In this document: piece after piece, positions 18,256 through 28,155 of the stretch
Position numbering within the stretch: position 1 is the stretch's first letter
Layout: every line of letters begins with the position of its first letter
NCBI GenBank assembly: GCA_002433805.1
Contig: DJIW01000128.1
Location: 22,181 to 86,180, forward strand
Length of the DNA: 64,000 bases
From: Competibacteraceae bacterium UBA6584
GTDB lineage: Bacteria; Pseudomonadota; Gammaproteobacteria; Competibacterales; Competibacteraceae
Direction of reading: 5' to 3'
Program-made: the position numbers and the translations under genes
The notes under the pieces: generated by a model
Seen by the model: only the letters and a program-made list of their open reading frames with translations
What the model was told of the DNA's origin: nothing
Databases searched by the model: none

Positions 18256-18935
18256 GAACGGTAGTACATCCGAGCCAGCCGAGCGGGATCGGCGCCGAAA
18301 AAATACGCCAGCCGCAACCGCCACATCAAGAGGATCGTCCGCCAAACGCCGTCGCGCTCCCAACGCCGGCTGGAGGTTTGCAGGCGCTGGCGCAAGCAGA
18401 CCGGCCGGCCGTGCCGCTTCAACAACCGGCTGAGCGCGATGTCTTCCATCAGGGCGATGGACGGATAACCGCCGATGCGCTCGAACAGCGCCCGACGCAC
18501 GAAAATCCCCTGATCGCCGGTCGCGACGCCGCTCAGCCGGGAACGCAAATTCATCATGGTTTCGACGATTCGTAACGACGGCCGCCGACCGGAGAGACCC
18601 ACATCGAACCGACCCCAGCCGGCTCCTGAAACCGCCATCGCCTCTCGAATCAAACGGGCGGCGTCCGGCGGCGGACGGCTATCGGCATGCAAGAACCAAA
18701 GAATGGAACCACCGGCCTGCTCCGCGCCCGCGTTCATTTGCAGCGCTCGGCCCTTGGGCGCGAGGACGACCCGATCCGCCAGCGGCGCGGCCAGAACCGC
18801 GCTTCGGTCTCGACTGCCACCGTCCGCGACGATCAATTCGCAGCGCTGCGCGCGCAATGCCTGCAAATCACGCAGACACTCGCCAAGCGTTTCAGCTTCG
18901 TTCAGCACCGGCATGATGATCGAAATGCGAGCCAT
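18252..18935 (-). CDS. Family 2 glycosyltransferase, TIGR04283 type
   Basis: GT2 enzyme of 227 residues. The N-terminal IIMPVLNEAETL and IVADGGSRDRS blocks form the nucleotide-sugar site; WFLHADSRPP contains a metal-binding DxD-like motif; GDQGIFVRR and MEDIALSRLLKR follow. It overlaps the downstream TIGR04282-type gene by 4 bases, an arrangement often seen for this pair. There is no transmembrane tail of note, so it is probably cytoplasmic or peripheral. Acceptor unknown. Confidence 0.87.
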   Translation of the reverse strand: MARISIIMPVLNEAETLGECLRDLQALRAQRCELIVADGGSRDRSAVLAAPLADRVVLAPKGRALQMNAGAEQAGGSILWFLHADSRPPPDAARLIREAMAVSGAGWGRFDVGLSGRRPSLRIVETMMNLRSRLSGVATGDQGIFVRRALFERIGGYPSIALMEDIALSRLLKRHGRPVCLRQRLQTSSRRWERDGVWRTILLMWRLRLAYFFGADPARLARMYYRS

Positions 18936-18954
18936 GATTTTCGAGCGCGAGGTC

Positions 18955-18990
18955 TAGCTTACAGGACTCGAAGATTGTATAGTGTCGGCC
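18955..18990 (+). promoter_or_regulatory. Probable promoter of tRNA-Ala
   Basis: A good -10 box TATAGT at 18978-18983 lies about 29 bases before the tRNA and is followed by a G+C-rich discriminator (GTCGGCCC), as in stringently controlled stable-RNA promoters. The -35 hexamer at 17-bp spacing (TAGCTT) is weak. Confidence 0.45.
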
Positions 18991-19011
18991 CTTCTTTAGT
19001 TTCATCATTTC

Positions 19012-19087
<76 letters not shown>

Positions 19088-19093
19088 ATATTC

Positions 19094-19121
19094 AAGCCAG
19101 GCCGCTCGCCTGGCTTTTTTA
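19094..19121 (+). terminator. Intrinsic terminator of tRNA-Ala
   Basis: AGCCAGGC and GCCTGGCT form an 8-bp stem with a 5-base loop, immediately followed by six T residues, 7 bases after the tRNA end. Confidence 0.85.
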
Positions 19122-19251
19122 TTGTCCGCATGCCAATGCTGGCGCACAGGCACTCATGGTGCAATAACCAGGGCGTCTTACTGCAAAAACTCACTCGGCA
19201 TGAAGCGCAACCGCATCTAGAAATACACCGCCTATCTTGAATTGCTGAGCC

Positions 19252-19297
19252 GGGAGGGCGAGTCATGACGAATCGGGAACCTCACCTATGCCCCTGA
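19252..19297 (+). promoter_or_regulatory. Possible leader peptide before hsdM
   Basis: GGGAGGG at 19252-19258 precedes an ATG at 19265 at good spacing. The frame encodes only 10 residues ([10 protein letters not shown]) and stops at 19297, overlapping the hsdM start at 19288. HsdM itself lacks a comparably strong ribosome-binding site, so hsdM may be translated by coupling to this short ORF. This is inference from spacing alone. Confidence 0.4.
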
Positions 19298-21795
19298 CCC
19301 TGCCCCAACTCGAACGCCACCTGTTCAAAGCCGCCGATATCCTGCGCGGCAAGATGGACGCCTCCGAGTTCAAGGAATACATCTTCGGGATGCTGTTCCT
19401 CAAACGCTGCTCCGACGTGTTCGACCAGCGCCGTGAAGAGGTAATCCATTTCGAAATGGATGGCGGCAAGAGCGAGGCCGAGGCGCGGTCATCCGCCGAT
19501 TACCCGCGCTGGTATAAGAAAGAGGGCTCGTTCTGGGTGCCGCCCGCGTCGCGTTATGCGTCCCTGCTCAACGACGCGCACCACAATGTCGGCGACTACC
19601 TAAACAAAGCGCTCACGGGCATTGAGACGGCCAACGCCAGCCTGTACGACGTGCTCCAGCACATCGACTTCACCCGCAAGGTCGGCCAGAGCAAGATTCC
19701 CGACATCAAGCTGCGCCAGCTCATCACCCACTTCGGCGCCTATCGGCTGCGCAACGAGGATTTCGAGTTCCCTGACCTGCTGGGCGCGGCCTATGAATAC
19801 CTGATCGGCGAATTCGCCGATTCGGCGGGCAAGAAAGGCGGCGAATTCTACACGCCCCGCTCGGTGGTGCGGATGATGGTGCGGCTGATCAAGCCCGAGC
19901 CCAAGCTCGACATTTATGACCCCTGTTGCGGCTCCGGCGGCATGCTGATCGCCGCCAAGGAATATATCGACGAGCACGGCGAAGACGGCCGCAAGGCCAA
20001 TCTGTTCGGCCAGGAGTTCAACGGCACGGTGTGGTCCATCGCCAAGATGAACATGCTGCTGCACGGCATCAGCACCGCCAACCTGCAGAACGATGACACC
20101 CTGGCCGAGCCTCAGCACATCGAAGGTGGCGAGCTGATGCGCTTCGACCGCGTGCTGACCAATCCGCCGTTCTCGATCAACTGGGGCAACACCGAGAAGA
20201 ACGCCGACGGCACGTCCGCCTGGGCGCCGAAATTCCCGGAGCGCTTCCGCTACGGCCAGGTGCCGCTGGGCGCTAAGAAGGCCGACCTGATGTTCGTGCA
20301 GCACATGCTGGCCGTCACCCGCGACGGCGGCAGGGTGGCCACCATTATGCCCCACGGCGTGCTGTTTCGAGGCGGGGAGGAAAAGACCATTCGCGCCGGC
20401 ATCATCAAGGACGACCTGCTCGAAGCCGTGATCGGCGTCGCGCCCAACCTGTTCTACGGCACCGGTATCCCCGCCTGCATTCTGGTGCTGCGCCAGCAGG
20501 TGCAGAACGGCGCCCACCGCGTCAGCGGCAAACCCGCCGAACGCCGGGGCAAGGTATTGTTCATCAACGCCGACCGGGAATTCTTCGAAGGCCGAGCGCA
20601 GAACTACCTGCTGCCCGAGCACATCGAGAAGATCGTCAGCACCTTCGACGCATTTCGCGCCATCGCCGGCTTCTCTGTGATCGTGGACAACGCCACGCTC
20701 AAGGCCAAGGCCAACGACTACAACCTCAACATCCGCCGCTACGCCGACAACGCCCCGCCGCCCGAGCCGCATGACGTGCGCGCGCACTTGGTGGGCGGCG
20801 TGCCTAAGGCCGAGGTGGAAGCCAAGGCGGCGCTGTTTGCCGCGCACGGTCTCAACCCGCTGGACCTGCTCGTCGAGCGTGACGCCAAATACTTGGACTT
20901 TCGGCCCGAACTGACCAAGCGCCAGAACCTCAAACCCGCCATCATTGAGCACAACGCCGGCCTCACCGCCAAGGAGGCCGCCATCCGCGATGCCTTCGAT
21001 CAGTGGTGGCAGGCGCACAGCGCCCGCATCACTCAGCTTTCCGGACAGATGAACAACTCCGCCAGCCTCGTCGCTCTGCGCAGCGACCTGCTGGCCAGCT
21101 TCAGCGCATCCCTGGATGCCATCGGCCTGCTTGACCCTTTCCAGGTGCGCGGTATCGTCGCCGGCTTCTGGTACCAGACCAAATACGACTTCCTCACCCT
21201 GATGGCGCGCGGCGCCAGGGGCGTGGTCGACGCCTGGCGCACCAGCATCATCACCGCGCTGGAAGACAAAGCCAGCAAGGAAAGCCCGCTGGAGCACGAG
21301 CTGGTCAAGTTCCTGATGAGCGATTTCGTCGAGACTATCAACGACCTGGAGGCGAAAAAGGCCGATCTGGATAGCCAAATCAAGGCGGCAAGCCCCAAGG
21401 ATGCCGAGGGCGAAGACGGCGAAACCGACGAGGCTGCGGAGGACGATGCCGACGAGGAGAACACGGTGAGCGAAGAACAGGTTAAGGCGTGGAAAAAGGA
21501 ACTCGCCGCCGTCAAGAAGCAGCTCAAGGCGAAAAAGGACACTTTCACCGCTCACCTCAACCGCGAAGTCGATGGCCTGAGTCCCGAACAGGCCGCCGAC
21601 TTGTTGCTGACCATCCTGCACAACGACATGCGCGCCATCGTCGAGCGCTACATCGCCGCCCAACGCAAGGCCATCGTCGCGGCTTTCGAGAACTGGTGGG
21701 ACAAGTACCGCGTGACACTGACCGAGATCGAGGGCGAGCGCGATGCGGCGGCCAAGGCATTGCAAGGGTTTTTGAAAGGGCTGGGGTATGTCTGA
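19288..21795 (+). CDS. hsdM: Type I restriction-modification DNA methyltransferase subunit HsdM
   Basis: N6-adenine methyltransferase subunit that, with HsdS, protects host DNA and also forms the core of the restriction complex. The N-terminal HsdM helical domain ([19 protein letters not shown], then [10 protein letters not shown]) precedes the catalytic domain with SAM motif DPCCGSGG starting at D211 and catalytic NPPF at 292-295. At 835 residues it is much longer than the roughly 500-residue classical HsdM. The extra C-terminal part has an acidic linker near 705-730 and lysine-rich coiled coil before a helical end. The start ATG at 19288 opens the conserved N terminus. It overlaps hsdS by 8 bases. 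Confidence 0.95.
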   Translation: MPLTLPQLERHLFKAADILRGKMDASEFKEYIFGMLFLKRCSDVFDQRREEVIHFEMDGGKSEAEARSSADYPRWYKKEGSFWVPPASRYASLLNDAHHNVGDYLNKALTGIETANASLYDVLQHIDFTRKVGQSKIPDIKLRQLITHFGAYRLRNEDFEFPDLLGAAYEYLIGEFADSAGKKGGEFYTPRSVVRMMVRLIKPEPKLDIYDPCCGSGGMLIAAKEYIDEHGEDGRKANLFGQEFNGTVWSIAKMNMLLHGISTANLQNDDTLAEPQHIEGGELMRFDRVLTNPPFSINWGNTEKNADGTSAWAPKFPERFRYGQVPLGAKKADLMFVQHMLAVTRDGGRVATIMPHGVLFRGGEEKTIRAGIIKDDLLEAVIGVAPNLFYGTGIPACILVLRQQVQNGAHRVSGKPAERRGKVLFINADREFFEGRAQNYLLPEHIEKIVSTFDAFRAIAGFSVIVDNATLKAKANDYNLNIRRYADNAPPPEPHDVRAHLVGGVPKAEVEAKAALFAAHGLNPLDLLVERDAKYLDFRPELTKRQNLKPAIIEHNAGLTAKEAAIRDAFDQWWQAHSARITQLSGQMNNSASLVALRSDLLASFSASLDAIGLLDPFQVRGIVAGFWYQTKYDFLTLMARGARGVVDAWRTSIITALEDKASKESPLEHELVKFLMSDFVETINDLEAKKADLDSQIKAASPKDAEGEDGETDEAAEDDADEENTVSEEQVKAWKKELAAVKKQLKAKKDTFTAHLNREVDGLSPEQAADLLLTILHNDMRAIVERYIAAQRKAIVAAFENWWDKYRVTLTEIEGERDAAAKALQGFLKGLGYV

Positions 21796-23050
21796 GTTCG
21801 TGACCCTCGGTGATCACATCTCTGTGCAGAAAGGCAAGGCGCCTCTCGCCAATGGTTACGCTGGAAAGGGAGCAGAACCTTATCTGAACCCCGAATACCT
21901 GCGCGGGCGAGCGCATGCCGAGCTCGTCAAAGCGGGACCGGATGCGGTGCGTGCCGTCGATGGCGACACGATTCTGCTATGGGACGGATCAAACGCAGGA
22001 GAGTTCTTCAGAGCAAAGGCCGGCCTGGTTGCATCGACGATGGCGAAGATTTCACCGAGCAAGGTGTTTTGCGCAGCGTATTTCCTTCATGTCGCCAAGT
22101 ACATAGAGAGCTACCTAAAGAGCCAGACAAATGGCACTGGCATTCCGCACGTGGACCGGGATCTGCTCGAAGCGATACGGACCTTTTGTCCGAACTCCAC
22201 AGAGCAGCGGGTAATTGCTGCAATCCTCGATACCCTCGACACCGCCATCCACAAAACCGAGGCGATCATCGCCAAGCTCAAGGCCGTCAAGCAGGGCCTG
22301 CTGCACGATCTGCTGACGCGCGGCATCGACGCCAACGGCGAACTGCGCCCGCCCCAGGCCGAAGCGCCGTATCTCTACAAGCAGTCGCCGCTGGGGTGGA
22401 TTCCGAAGGAGTGGGACAGCAAGCAGCTTGCAGAGTTGCTAGGCGACATTGATCCGGCCATGCGCTCGGGCCCATTCGGCAGTGCGCTACTGAAGCAGGA
22501 ATTGGTTGAAGCTGGACTCCCACTTCTCGGAATCGATAACGTCCACACTGAACGGTTCGTCGCCGACTACACGCGCTTCGTGACGCCGAAGAAGTTCGCA
22601 CAACTGGTGCGCTATGCAGTTCGCCCCGACGACTTGATGATCACGATCATGGGCACTGTCGGGAGATGCTGCCTCGTACCGGAAGACATCGGCCAGGCTC
22701 TGTCCTCGAAGCATACTTGGACGATCTCCCTAAACCAAAACACATACTCACCGTATTTAGCGATGCTGCAGGTCAATTACTCTCCTTGGGTGCTGAGGCG
22801 TTTCGCCTGCGATCAGCAAGGCGGTACGATGGCTGCGATCCGGTCGGAAACGCTGCGATCCATGCGGCTTCCAGCGCCTCCGCGTGAGGAGCAGCGCCTT
22901 ATGGAAGAGCGACTTCATGAAGTCAGTAAGAGAATCGATCTGGAAGTTGATTCACTTGCGAAGCACCATGCGGAGAAATCCGGCCTTATGGACGACCTCC
23001 TCACCGGCCGCGTCCGCGTCACGCCGCTGCTGGAGGCCACCGCGCCATGA
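21788..23050 (+). CDS. hsdS: Type I restriction-modification specificity subunit HsdS
   Basis: DNA-recognition subunit of 420 residues. Two target-recognition domains (about 1-135 and 195-365) alternate with two conserved helical spacers: one around [38 protein letters not shown], quoted here in part as [16 protein letters not shown], and one near the C terminus ending in [14 protein letters not shown]. The link [11 protein letters not shown] before the second domain is typical. Each recognition domain would read one half of a split target; the target cannot be predicted by eye. The recognition domains look less G+C-rich than the flanking genes. It overlaps hsdM and the following gene. Confidence 0.93.
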   Translation: MSEFVTLGDHISVQKGKAPLANGYAGKGAEPYLNPEYLRGRAHAELVKAGPDAVRAVDGDTILLWDGSNAGEFFRAKAGLVASTMAKISPSKVFCAAYFLHVAKYIESYLKSQTNGTGIPHVDRDLLEAIRTFCPNSTEQRVIAAILDTLDTAIHKTEAIIAKLKAVKQGLLHDLLTRGIDANGELRPPQAEAPYLYKQSPLGWIPKEWDSKQLAELLGDIDPAMRSGPFGSALLKQELVEAGLPLLGIDNVHTERFVADYTRFVTPKKFAQLVRYAVRPDDLMITIMGTVGRCCLVPEDIGQALSSKHTWTISLNQNTYSPYLAMLQVNYSPWVLRRFACDQQGGTMAAIRSETLRSMRLPAPPREEQRLMEERLHEVSKRIDLEVDSLAKHHAEKSGLMDDLLTGRVRVTPLLEATAP

Positions 23051-24114
23051 CTGACCGCCCCACTTCGCTGACCCCGCCGACCGCCGGCTATGCCGACTGG
23101 CTGGCCGAGCTGAAAACCCGCATCCACACCGCCCAGCAGCGCGCCGCGCTGGCGGTCAACCGCGAATTGGTGCTGCTATACTGGCAGATCGGCCGCGACA
23201 TTCTGGAACGCCAAGCGCGCGAAGGTTGGGGCGCGAAGGTCATCGACCGGTTATCTCGTGACCTGCGCGAGGCTTTCCCAGAGATAAAGGGCTTTTCATC
23301 GCGCAACCTCAAGTACATGCGCCACTTCGCCGAGCACTGCCCCGATCAGCAATTTGGGCAGCAGGCTGCTGCCCAATTGCCCTGGTTCCACATCGTCACA
23401 CTACTGACGCAGCTATCCATACCACAAGAGCGCGAGTGGTACGCCGCCCAGACGGTGCAACAGGGATGGTCGCGCACCTCGCTGGAAATCCACATCAAGA
23501 ATCGCCTGTTTTCTCGGCAAGGCCACGCGGTGACCAACTTCAGCGCCCGGCTCCCATCGCCGCATTCGGGCCTGGCGCACGACACCCTGAAAGACCCCTA
23601 CCTGTTCGACTTCCTGGGGTTGGGCGACGAGGCCCATGAACGCGAAATCGAGAACGGCCTAGTGCGCCACATCACCCGCTTCCTGCTGGAACTGGGCACC
23701 GGCTTTGCTTTTGTGGGGCGACAGCATCGGCTGGAGGTGGCGGGTGATGAATTCTTCATCGACCTGCTTTTCTATCACACCCGTTTGAAATGCTATGTGG
23801 TGGTGGAACTGAAGGCCGTAGCCTTCAAGCCGGAACACGCGGGGCAGTTGAATTTTTACCTGTCGGCAGTGGATGCGCAGATCAAGGCCCCCGACGACAA
23901 CCCCACCATCGGCCTGTTGTTGTGCAAGACCCAGAATCGGATGGTGGCGGAATACGCACTTTCAGGCATCGACAAGCCGATTGGCGTGGCGGAGTACGAG
24001 CTGATGCGCAATCTGCCAGAGCGGCTTACAAGCACTCTGCCTAGCATCGAAGAAATCGAGCAGGAATTGGCGGATCTGCCGGATGAACAGGCTGGCGAGC
24101 GAGGGAGTCACTGA
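23047..24114 (+). CDS. YhcG/DUF1016 family PD-(D/E)xK nuclease domain protein
   Basis: Protein of 355 residues in the YhcG family. The N-terminal DUF1016_N region includes LLYWQIGRDIL and FSSRNLKYMRHFAE; the C-terminal half is a PD-(D/E)xK nuclease-like domain with D239 (FFIDLLFYH) and E254-L-K256 (VVVELK). The motif is intact, so nuclease activity is plausible. It overlaps hsdS by 4 bases and hsdR by 1 base, so it is translated with the type I system. YhcG genes often sit in restriction loci; their role there is not established. Confidence 0.9.
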   Translation: MTDRPTSLTPPTAGYADWLAELKTRIHTAQQRAALAVNRELVLLYWQIGRDILERQAREGWGAKVIDRLSRDLREAFPEIKGFSSRNLKYMRHFAEHCPDQQFGQQAAAQLPWFHIVTLLTQLSIPQEREWYAAQTVQQGWSRTSLEIHIKNRLFSRQGHAVTNFSARLPSPHSGLAHDTLKDPYLFDFLGLGDEAHEREIENGLVRHITRFLLELGTGFAFVGRQHRLEVAGDEFFIDLLFYHTRLKCYVVVELKAVAFKPEHAGQLNFYLSAVDAQIKAPDDNPTIGLLLCKTQNRMVAEYALSGIDKPIGVAEYELMRNLPERLTSTLPSIEEIEQELADLPDEQAGERGSH

Positions 24115-27100
24115 TGGGCTGGGAACTCGAAGATGTCGAAAAACCCTTCGTCGCCCAGTTGCAGGCATTGGGCTGGGCGCACGTCGAGGGCAGCCTGGAC
24201 GACCCGGCCGTCACCGGCCGCGCGAACTTCGCCGAGGTCATCCAGGACAGTGTGTTGCGCTCGCAACTGTGCGCCCTGAACGCTGGCCCCGACGGTCAGC
24301 CGTGGCTGGACGACCCGCGCCTATCCGAAGCGGTGGCGGCCATCACTCGCCTGGGCACCCACAAGCTGATGGAGGCCAACCAGAAGGCCACCAAGCTGCT
24401 GATCAAGGGTCTGACGGTCGAGGGCTTGCCCGGCTGGGACGGCGGGCGTGGCCAGACCCTCCGTTACATCGACTGGGAAACGCCGGCCAACAACCGCTTC
24501 ACGGCGATCAACCAGTACCGCGTCGATTGCCCGCCCGGCTTCAACAGCGGCAAAACCTTCATCGTGCCCGACCTGGTGCTGCTGGTGAACGGCATCCCGC
24601 TGGTGGTGGTCGAGTGCAAAAGCCCGTCCATCCCCGAACCGCTGGCCGAGGCCGTAGACCAATTGCGCCGCTACAGCAACCAGCGCAAAGCGGCCTTCGA
24701 GGTGGATGAAAACGAAGGCAGCGAAGCTCTGTTCGCCACCAATCAATTGCTCATCGCCACAAGCTGCGACGAGGCCCGCGTGGGCTGCGTCGGCGCGGCC
24801 TTCGAGCATTTCGCGCGGTGGAAAACAGTGGTGGGGCCGGATGGCGCCGACGCCGCGGCCGAAGTGTCCCAACTGCTGGGCAAGAACGACCAGGAGCGGC
24901 TGATTGCCGGCCTGCTCGCACCCGCGCACCTGCTGGACGTGGTCAAAAACTTCCTGCTGTTCGTGCAGGTGGGCGGCCAGACCATCAAGTCCGTCTGTCG
25001 CTATCAACAGTACCGGGCAGTGAACCGCGCCATTGCCCGGCTCAAGACCGGCCAGACCCGGCTGACGCACGGCGAGCACGACCAGCGCGGCGGCATCATC
25101 TGGCACACCCAAGGCTCGGGCAAGAGCCTGACCATGGTGTTCCTGGTGCGCAAGATGCGCGCGGAAGCCGCGTTGCGGCGCTTCAAGATCATCGTCGTCA
25201 CCGACCGCAAGGACCTCCAGAGCCAACTCTCCGTCACCGCCACGCTCACCGGCGAGGTGGTCGAGGTCGCGGACAGCACGGCGAGTGTAAAGGCCCTGGC
25301 CCGGCGCAAGGGACCGGGGCTGATCTTCGCCACCATCCAGAAGTACCGGGACGCGGACACGGCGGGCGACGCGCCGCTGACGGCGGACGCACTGCCCAAG
25401 GTGGAACAGCCAAGGGCCAATTACACAGCCGGCGACACGTTCGAGGTGCTAAACGAGGATGACAGCATCCTGGTGCTGGTGGACGAAGCCCATCGCACTC
25501 AGGCCGGCGACTTGCATGCCAACCTGCTGGCGGGGCTGCCCAACTGCGCGCGCATCGGCTTCACCGGCACGCCGATCATCATGGGCGAGAAGAAGCGCAC
25601 CCATGAGATTTTTGGCGCGTTCATCGACCGCTATACGATCCGTCAATCCGAAGAGGACGGGTCTACCGTTCCGGTACTGTACGAAGGACGAACCGCAAAG
25701 GGCGCGATCAAGGACGGCGCAACGCTGGATGAGCTATTCGAGGACCTGTTCCGCCAGCGCACCCCCGAGGAACTGGAGGCGATCAAAAAGAAGTACGCCA
25801 CCAAGGGCCACATTTTCGACGCGCCCGCGCTGATCGCCGATAAAGCGCGCGACATCCTGCGCCATTACGTCACCCACATCCTGCCCAACGGCTACAAGGC
25901 ACAGGTGGTGGCCTACAGCCGGCTGGCGGCAATCCGCTACTTCGAAGCCTTGAAGCTGGCCCGCAACGAGTTGCTGGCAAAAGCCGAAGCGCTCTCTCCA
26001 CGAGACAAGGGGCTGGACGACGAAGCCCTGTGCCAGCGGCCACCCAAGATACAGGCGGCGGTGCAAGCCTGGCGCTACCGCGACACGCTGGCCCGTATCG
26101 AGTTCGCGCCCGTTATTTCGGGCAGCAACAACGACGATCCGGCCTGGAAGCCCTGGACTGACGGCGCGGCGCACGAACAACTGATCCAGCGCTTCAAGAA
26201 ACCCCTGTTCCACGCCCAGCCGGAGAAGACCGACCCGCTAGCCTTTCTGGTGGTGAAGTCGATGCTGCTGATCGGGTTCAACGCGCCTATTGAGGGCGTG
26301 ATGTACTTGGACCGACCGATCCGCGAGGCGGAACTGCTGCAGGCCATCGCCCGCGTCAACCGCACCGGCTTCGGCAAGCGTTGCGGCATCGTGGTGGACT
26401 ACTACGGTGTGGCGCAGCACCTGAAGGAAGCGCTGGCCGCCTATGCCGACGAGGACGTGCAAGGCGCGCTGGCCAGCCTGAAGGACGAGGCGCCGGTGCT
26501 GCGCGACCGACACCTGCGGGTGGTGGACCTGTTCCGCCAGCGGGGCATCGAGTCGCTTCAAGACACCGAGGCGTGCGTCGAGATGCTGGCCAGCGAGAAA
26601 CTGCGCGCCGAGTTCGCCGTCAAGCTCAAGGCCTTCCTGGCGTCGCTCGACACCGTACTGCCGCGCCCCGAGGGGCTGCCGTACTCCGGCGACGCGAAGC
26701 AGCTGGCCTACATCTACGCCCGGGCGCGCAACCGCTACAAGGACACGCCGGTCCTCGGTAAGGATGTCGGCGCCAAAGTGCGCAAGCTGATCGACGATCA
26801 CGTGATCTCGCTGGGCATCAACCCGAAGATCCCGCCGATCCAGCTCACCGACGCGCATTTCATCCAGCACCTCGAACACCTCGAAAGCGCCGACGCCGTC
26901 GAGTCCCGGAGGGCGATCGCATCCGAGATGGAGCATGCGCTCCGCTCGCACATCCGGCGACACCTGGACGAGGATCCGGTGCTGTATCGCAAGCTTTCCG
27001 AACGCCTTAACGAGATCCTGCGGACCCTCGGGGATCGGTGGGACGAGATCATTGCCCGCCTGAGGGAAATCATCGACCAGCTTCGCGAGGGCGCGGCTGG

Positions 27101-27443
27101 CGCGGAAGACACTCCCGACGATCTTCCCGAGCACTGCGCGCCCTTCCTTCGCACCGTGCTGGACGTGGTGTGCGCCGGACAAACGCCGACGCCGGCCGAG
27201 CTGCTGCGCCTGAAGGATGTGACGGTCGAACTGGTCGATCTGCTGGCTGAGGAACTGAAGGCCAACCCTCGAATCTGGAGTCCCAACAAGATGCCAGACC
27301 AGGAAAACCTGCGTGATGGCGTGCTGTTTGAGCGCCTGATGCGCCTGCGCCCACCGTTGGTGGATACCGATAAAGCAGGTTTGCTGGCCGACAAGCTGAT
27401 GGAGCAGGCCCGCGCCAACCACGACAAGCTGGTGCAGGTGTGA
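24114..27443 (+). CDS. hsdR: Type I restriction enzyme subunit HsdR
   Basis: Motor and nuclease subunit of 1109 residues that translocates DNA using ATP and cleaves away from the recognition site. The nuclease domain has PD at 152-153 and E167-C-K169 (VPDLVLLV...VVVECKSP). The SF2 translocase has Walker A TQGSGKS at 332-338, DEAH at 457-460, the FTGTPI motif III, and a late VNRTG motif VI block. A helical C terminus contacts the methyltransferase. No frameshift or stop interrupts it. It overlaps the upstream YhcG gene by one base, and the next gene starts inside its stop codon. Confidence 0.95.
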   Translation: MGWELEDVEKPFVAQLQALGWAHVEGSLDDPAVTGRANFAEVIQDSVLRSQLCALNAGPDGQPWLDDPRLSEAVAAITRLGTHKLMEANQKATKLLIKGLTVEGLPGWDGGRGQTLRYIDWETPANNRFTAINQYRVDCPPGFNSGKTFIVPDLVLLVNGIPLVVVECKSPSIPEPLAEAVDQLRRYSNQRKAAFEVDENEGSEALFATNQLLIATSCDEARVGCVGAAFEHFARWKTVVGPDGADAAAEVSQLLGKNDQERLIAGLLAPAHLLDVVKNFLLFVQVGGQTIKSVCRYQQYRAVNRAIARLKTGQTRLTHGEHDQRGGIIWHTQGSGKSLTMVFLVRKMRAEAALRRFKIIVVTDRKDLQSQLSVTATLTGEVVEVADSTASVKALARRKGPGLIFATIQKYRDADTAGDAPLTADALPKVEQPRANYTAGDTFEVLNEDDSILVLVDEAHRTQAGDLHANLLAGLPNCARIGFTGTPIIMGEKKRTHEIFGAFIDRYTIRQSEEDGSTVPVLYEGRTAKGAIKDGATLDELFEDLFRQRTPEELEAIKKKYATKGHIFDAPALIADKARDILRHYVTHILPNGYKAQVVAYSRLAAIRYFEALKLARNELLAKAEALSPRDKGLDDEALCQRPPKIQAAVQAWRYRDTLARIEFAPVISGSNNDDPAWKPWTDGAAHEQLIQRFKKPLFHAQPEKTDPLAFLVVKSMLLIGFNAPIEGVMYLDRPIREAELLQAIARVNRTGFGKRCGIVVDYYGVAQHLKEALAAYADEDVQGALASLKDEAPVLRDRHLRVVDLFRQRGIESLQDTEACVEMLASEKLRAEFAVKLKAFLASLDTVLPRPEGLPYSGDAKQLAYIYARARNRYKDTPVLGKDVGAKVRKLIDDHVISLGINPKIPPIQLTDAHFIQHLEHLESADAVESRRAIASEMEHALRSHIRRHLDEDPVLYRKLSERLNEILRTLGDRWDEIIARLREIIDQLREGAAGAEDTPDDLPEHCAPFLRTVLDVVCAGQTPTPAELLRLKDVTVELVDLLAEELKANPRIWSPNKMPDQENLRDGVLFERLMRLRPPLVDTDKAGLLADKLMEQARANHDKLVQV

Positions 27444-28150
27444 TGCAATTAAAATCGCCCGGCCTCCAGGTGGGCGATCTGCGGTTCAGCGTGCAGCGCA
27501 GCGCGCGCCGCCGAACGATGCAGATCACGGTGGAGCGCGGTGGCGACCTGGTGCTGAGTGCCCCGCCGCGGGTGGACGAGGCCACATTGCGGGCCTTCGT
27601 GTTGGAAAAGCGCTTCTGGATCTACACTAAGCTGGCCGAGAAGGACCGCATGCAGCGCCAGGCGCCGCGCAAGGAATTCGTCGGCGGCGAAGGCTTTCTG
27701 TACCTGGGGCGCAGCCACCGGCTGAAGCTGGTCGACGAGCAGGACGTGCCGCTGAAGTTGGCCGGCGGCCGATTTTGTCTGCGCCACGACGCCTTGCCCG
27801 CCGCGCGCGAGCACTTCATCCGCTGGTACAGCGAGCGCGCCAAGGCTTGGCTGTCGAACCGTGTGGCCGACTACCAGTCCCGCATGGCGGTGACGCCGGC
27901 GGGCGTCAAGGTGCGGGACCTGGGCTACCGCTGGGGTTCGTGCGGCAAGGGCGACTGGCTGTACTTTCATTGGAAGGCGATCCTGCTGCCGGCGCGCATC
28001 GCGGAATACGTAGTGGTGCACGAGATCGTCCATTTGCGCGAGCCTCACCACACCCCCGCGTTCTGGCTGCGCGTGGAGCGCGCCATGTCCGACTACGCGC
28101 AGCGCAAAGCCTGGCTGGCCGAGCACGGAATCGATGTCGAAGGAATCTGA
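27443..28150 (+). CDS. YgjP/DUF45-type zinc metallopeptidase-like protein
   Basis: Protein of 235 residues of the YgjP-like (DUF45) family, sometimes labelled SprT-like or M48-like. The zinc motif is H193-E-I-V-H197, followed by LREPHHTPAFW that supplies the third ligand. The upstream block YRWGSCGKGDWLYFHW is family-typical. The ATG at 27443 overlaps the hsdR TGA; a GTG one codon earlier is also possible. Homologs are frequent beside hsdR, which suggests a role linked to the restriction complex or to DNA-protein adducts; this is inference. Confidence 0.9.
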   Translation: MQLKSPGLQVGDLRFSVQRSARRRTMQITVERGGDLVLSAPPRVDEATLRAFVLEKRFWIYTKLAEKDRMQRQAPRKEFVGGEGFLYLGRSHRLKLVDEQDVPLKLAGGRFCLRHDALPAAREHFIRWYSERAKAWLSNRVADYQSRMAVTPAGVKVRDLGYRWGSCGKGDWLYFHWKAILLPARIAEYVVVHEIVHLREPHHTPAFWLRVERAMSDYAQRKAWLAEHGIDVEGI

Positions 28151-28155
28151 GAACG

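Noticed and set aside
19122..19264. Integrase remnant between tRNA-Ala and hsdM
   Set aside because: Short frames in this stretch (such as [15 protein letters not shown]) show no recombinase motif and are interrupted by stops; nothing supports a pseudogene call.
19600..21765. Very long open frame antisense to hsdM (about 720 codons)
   Set aside because: High G+C at third positions opens the opposite frame. The product has Val/Gly/Asp/His-rich composition without any family motif, while the plus-strand HsdM has complete catalytic motifs.
27775..28155. Upstream extension of the McrB-like frame into the YgjP-like gene
   Set aside because: The extension is Arg/Ala/Gly-rich shadow sequence of the YgjP-like gene; the ATG at 28156, just after that gene's stop, gives a plausible N terminus.
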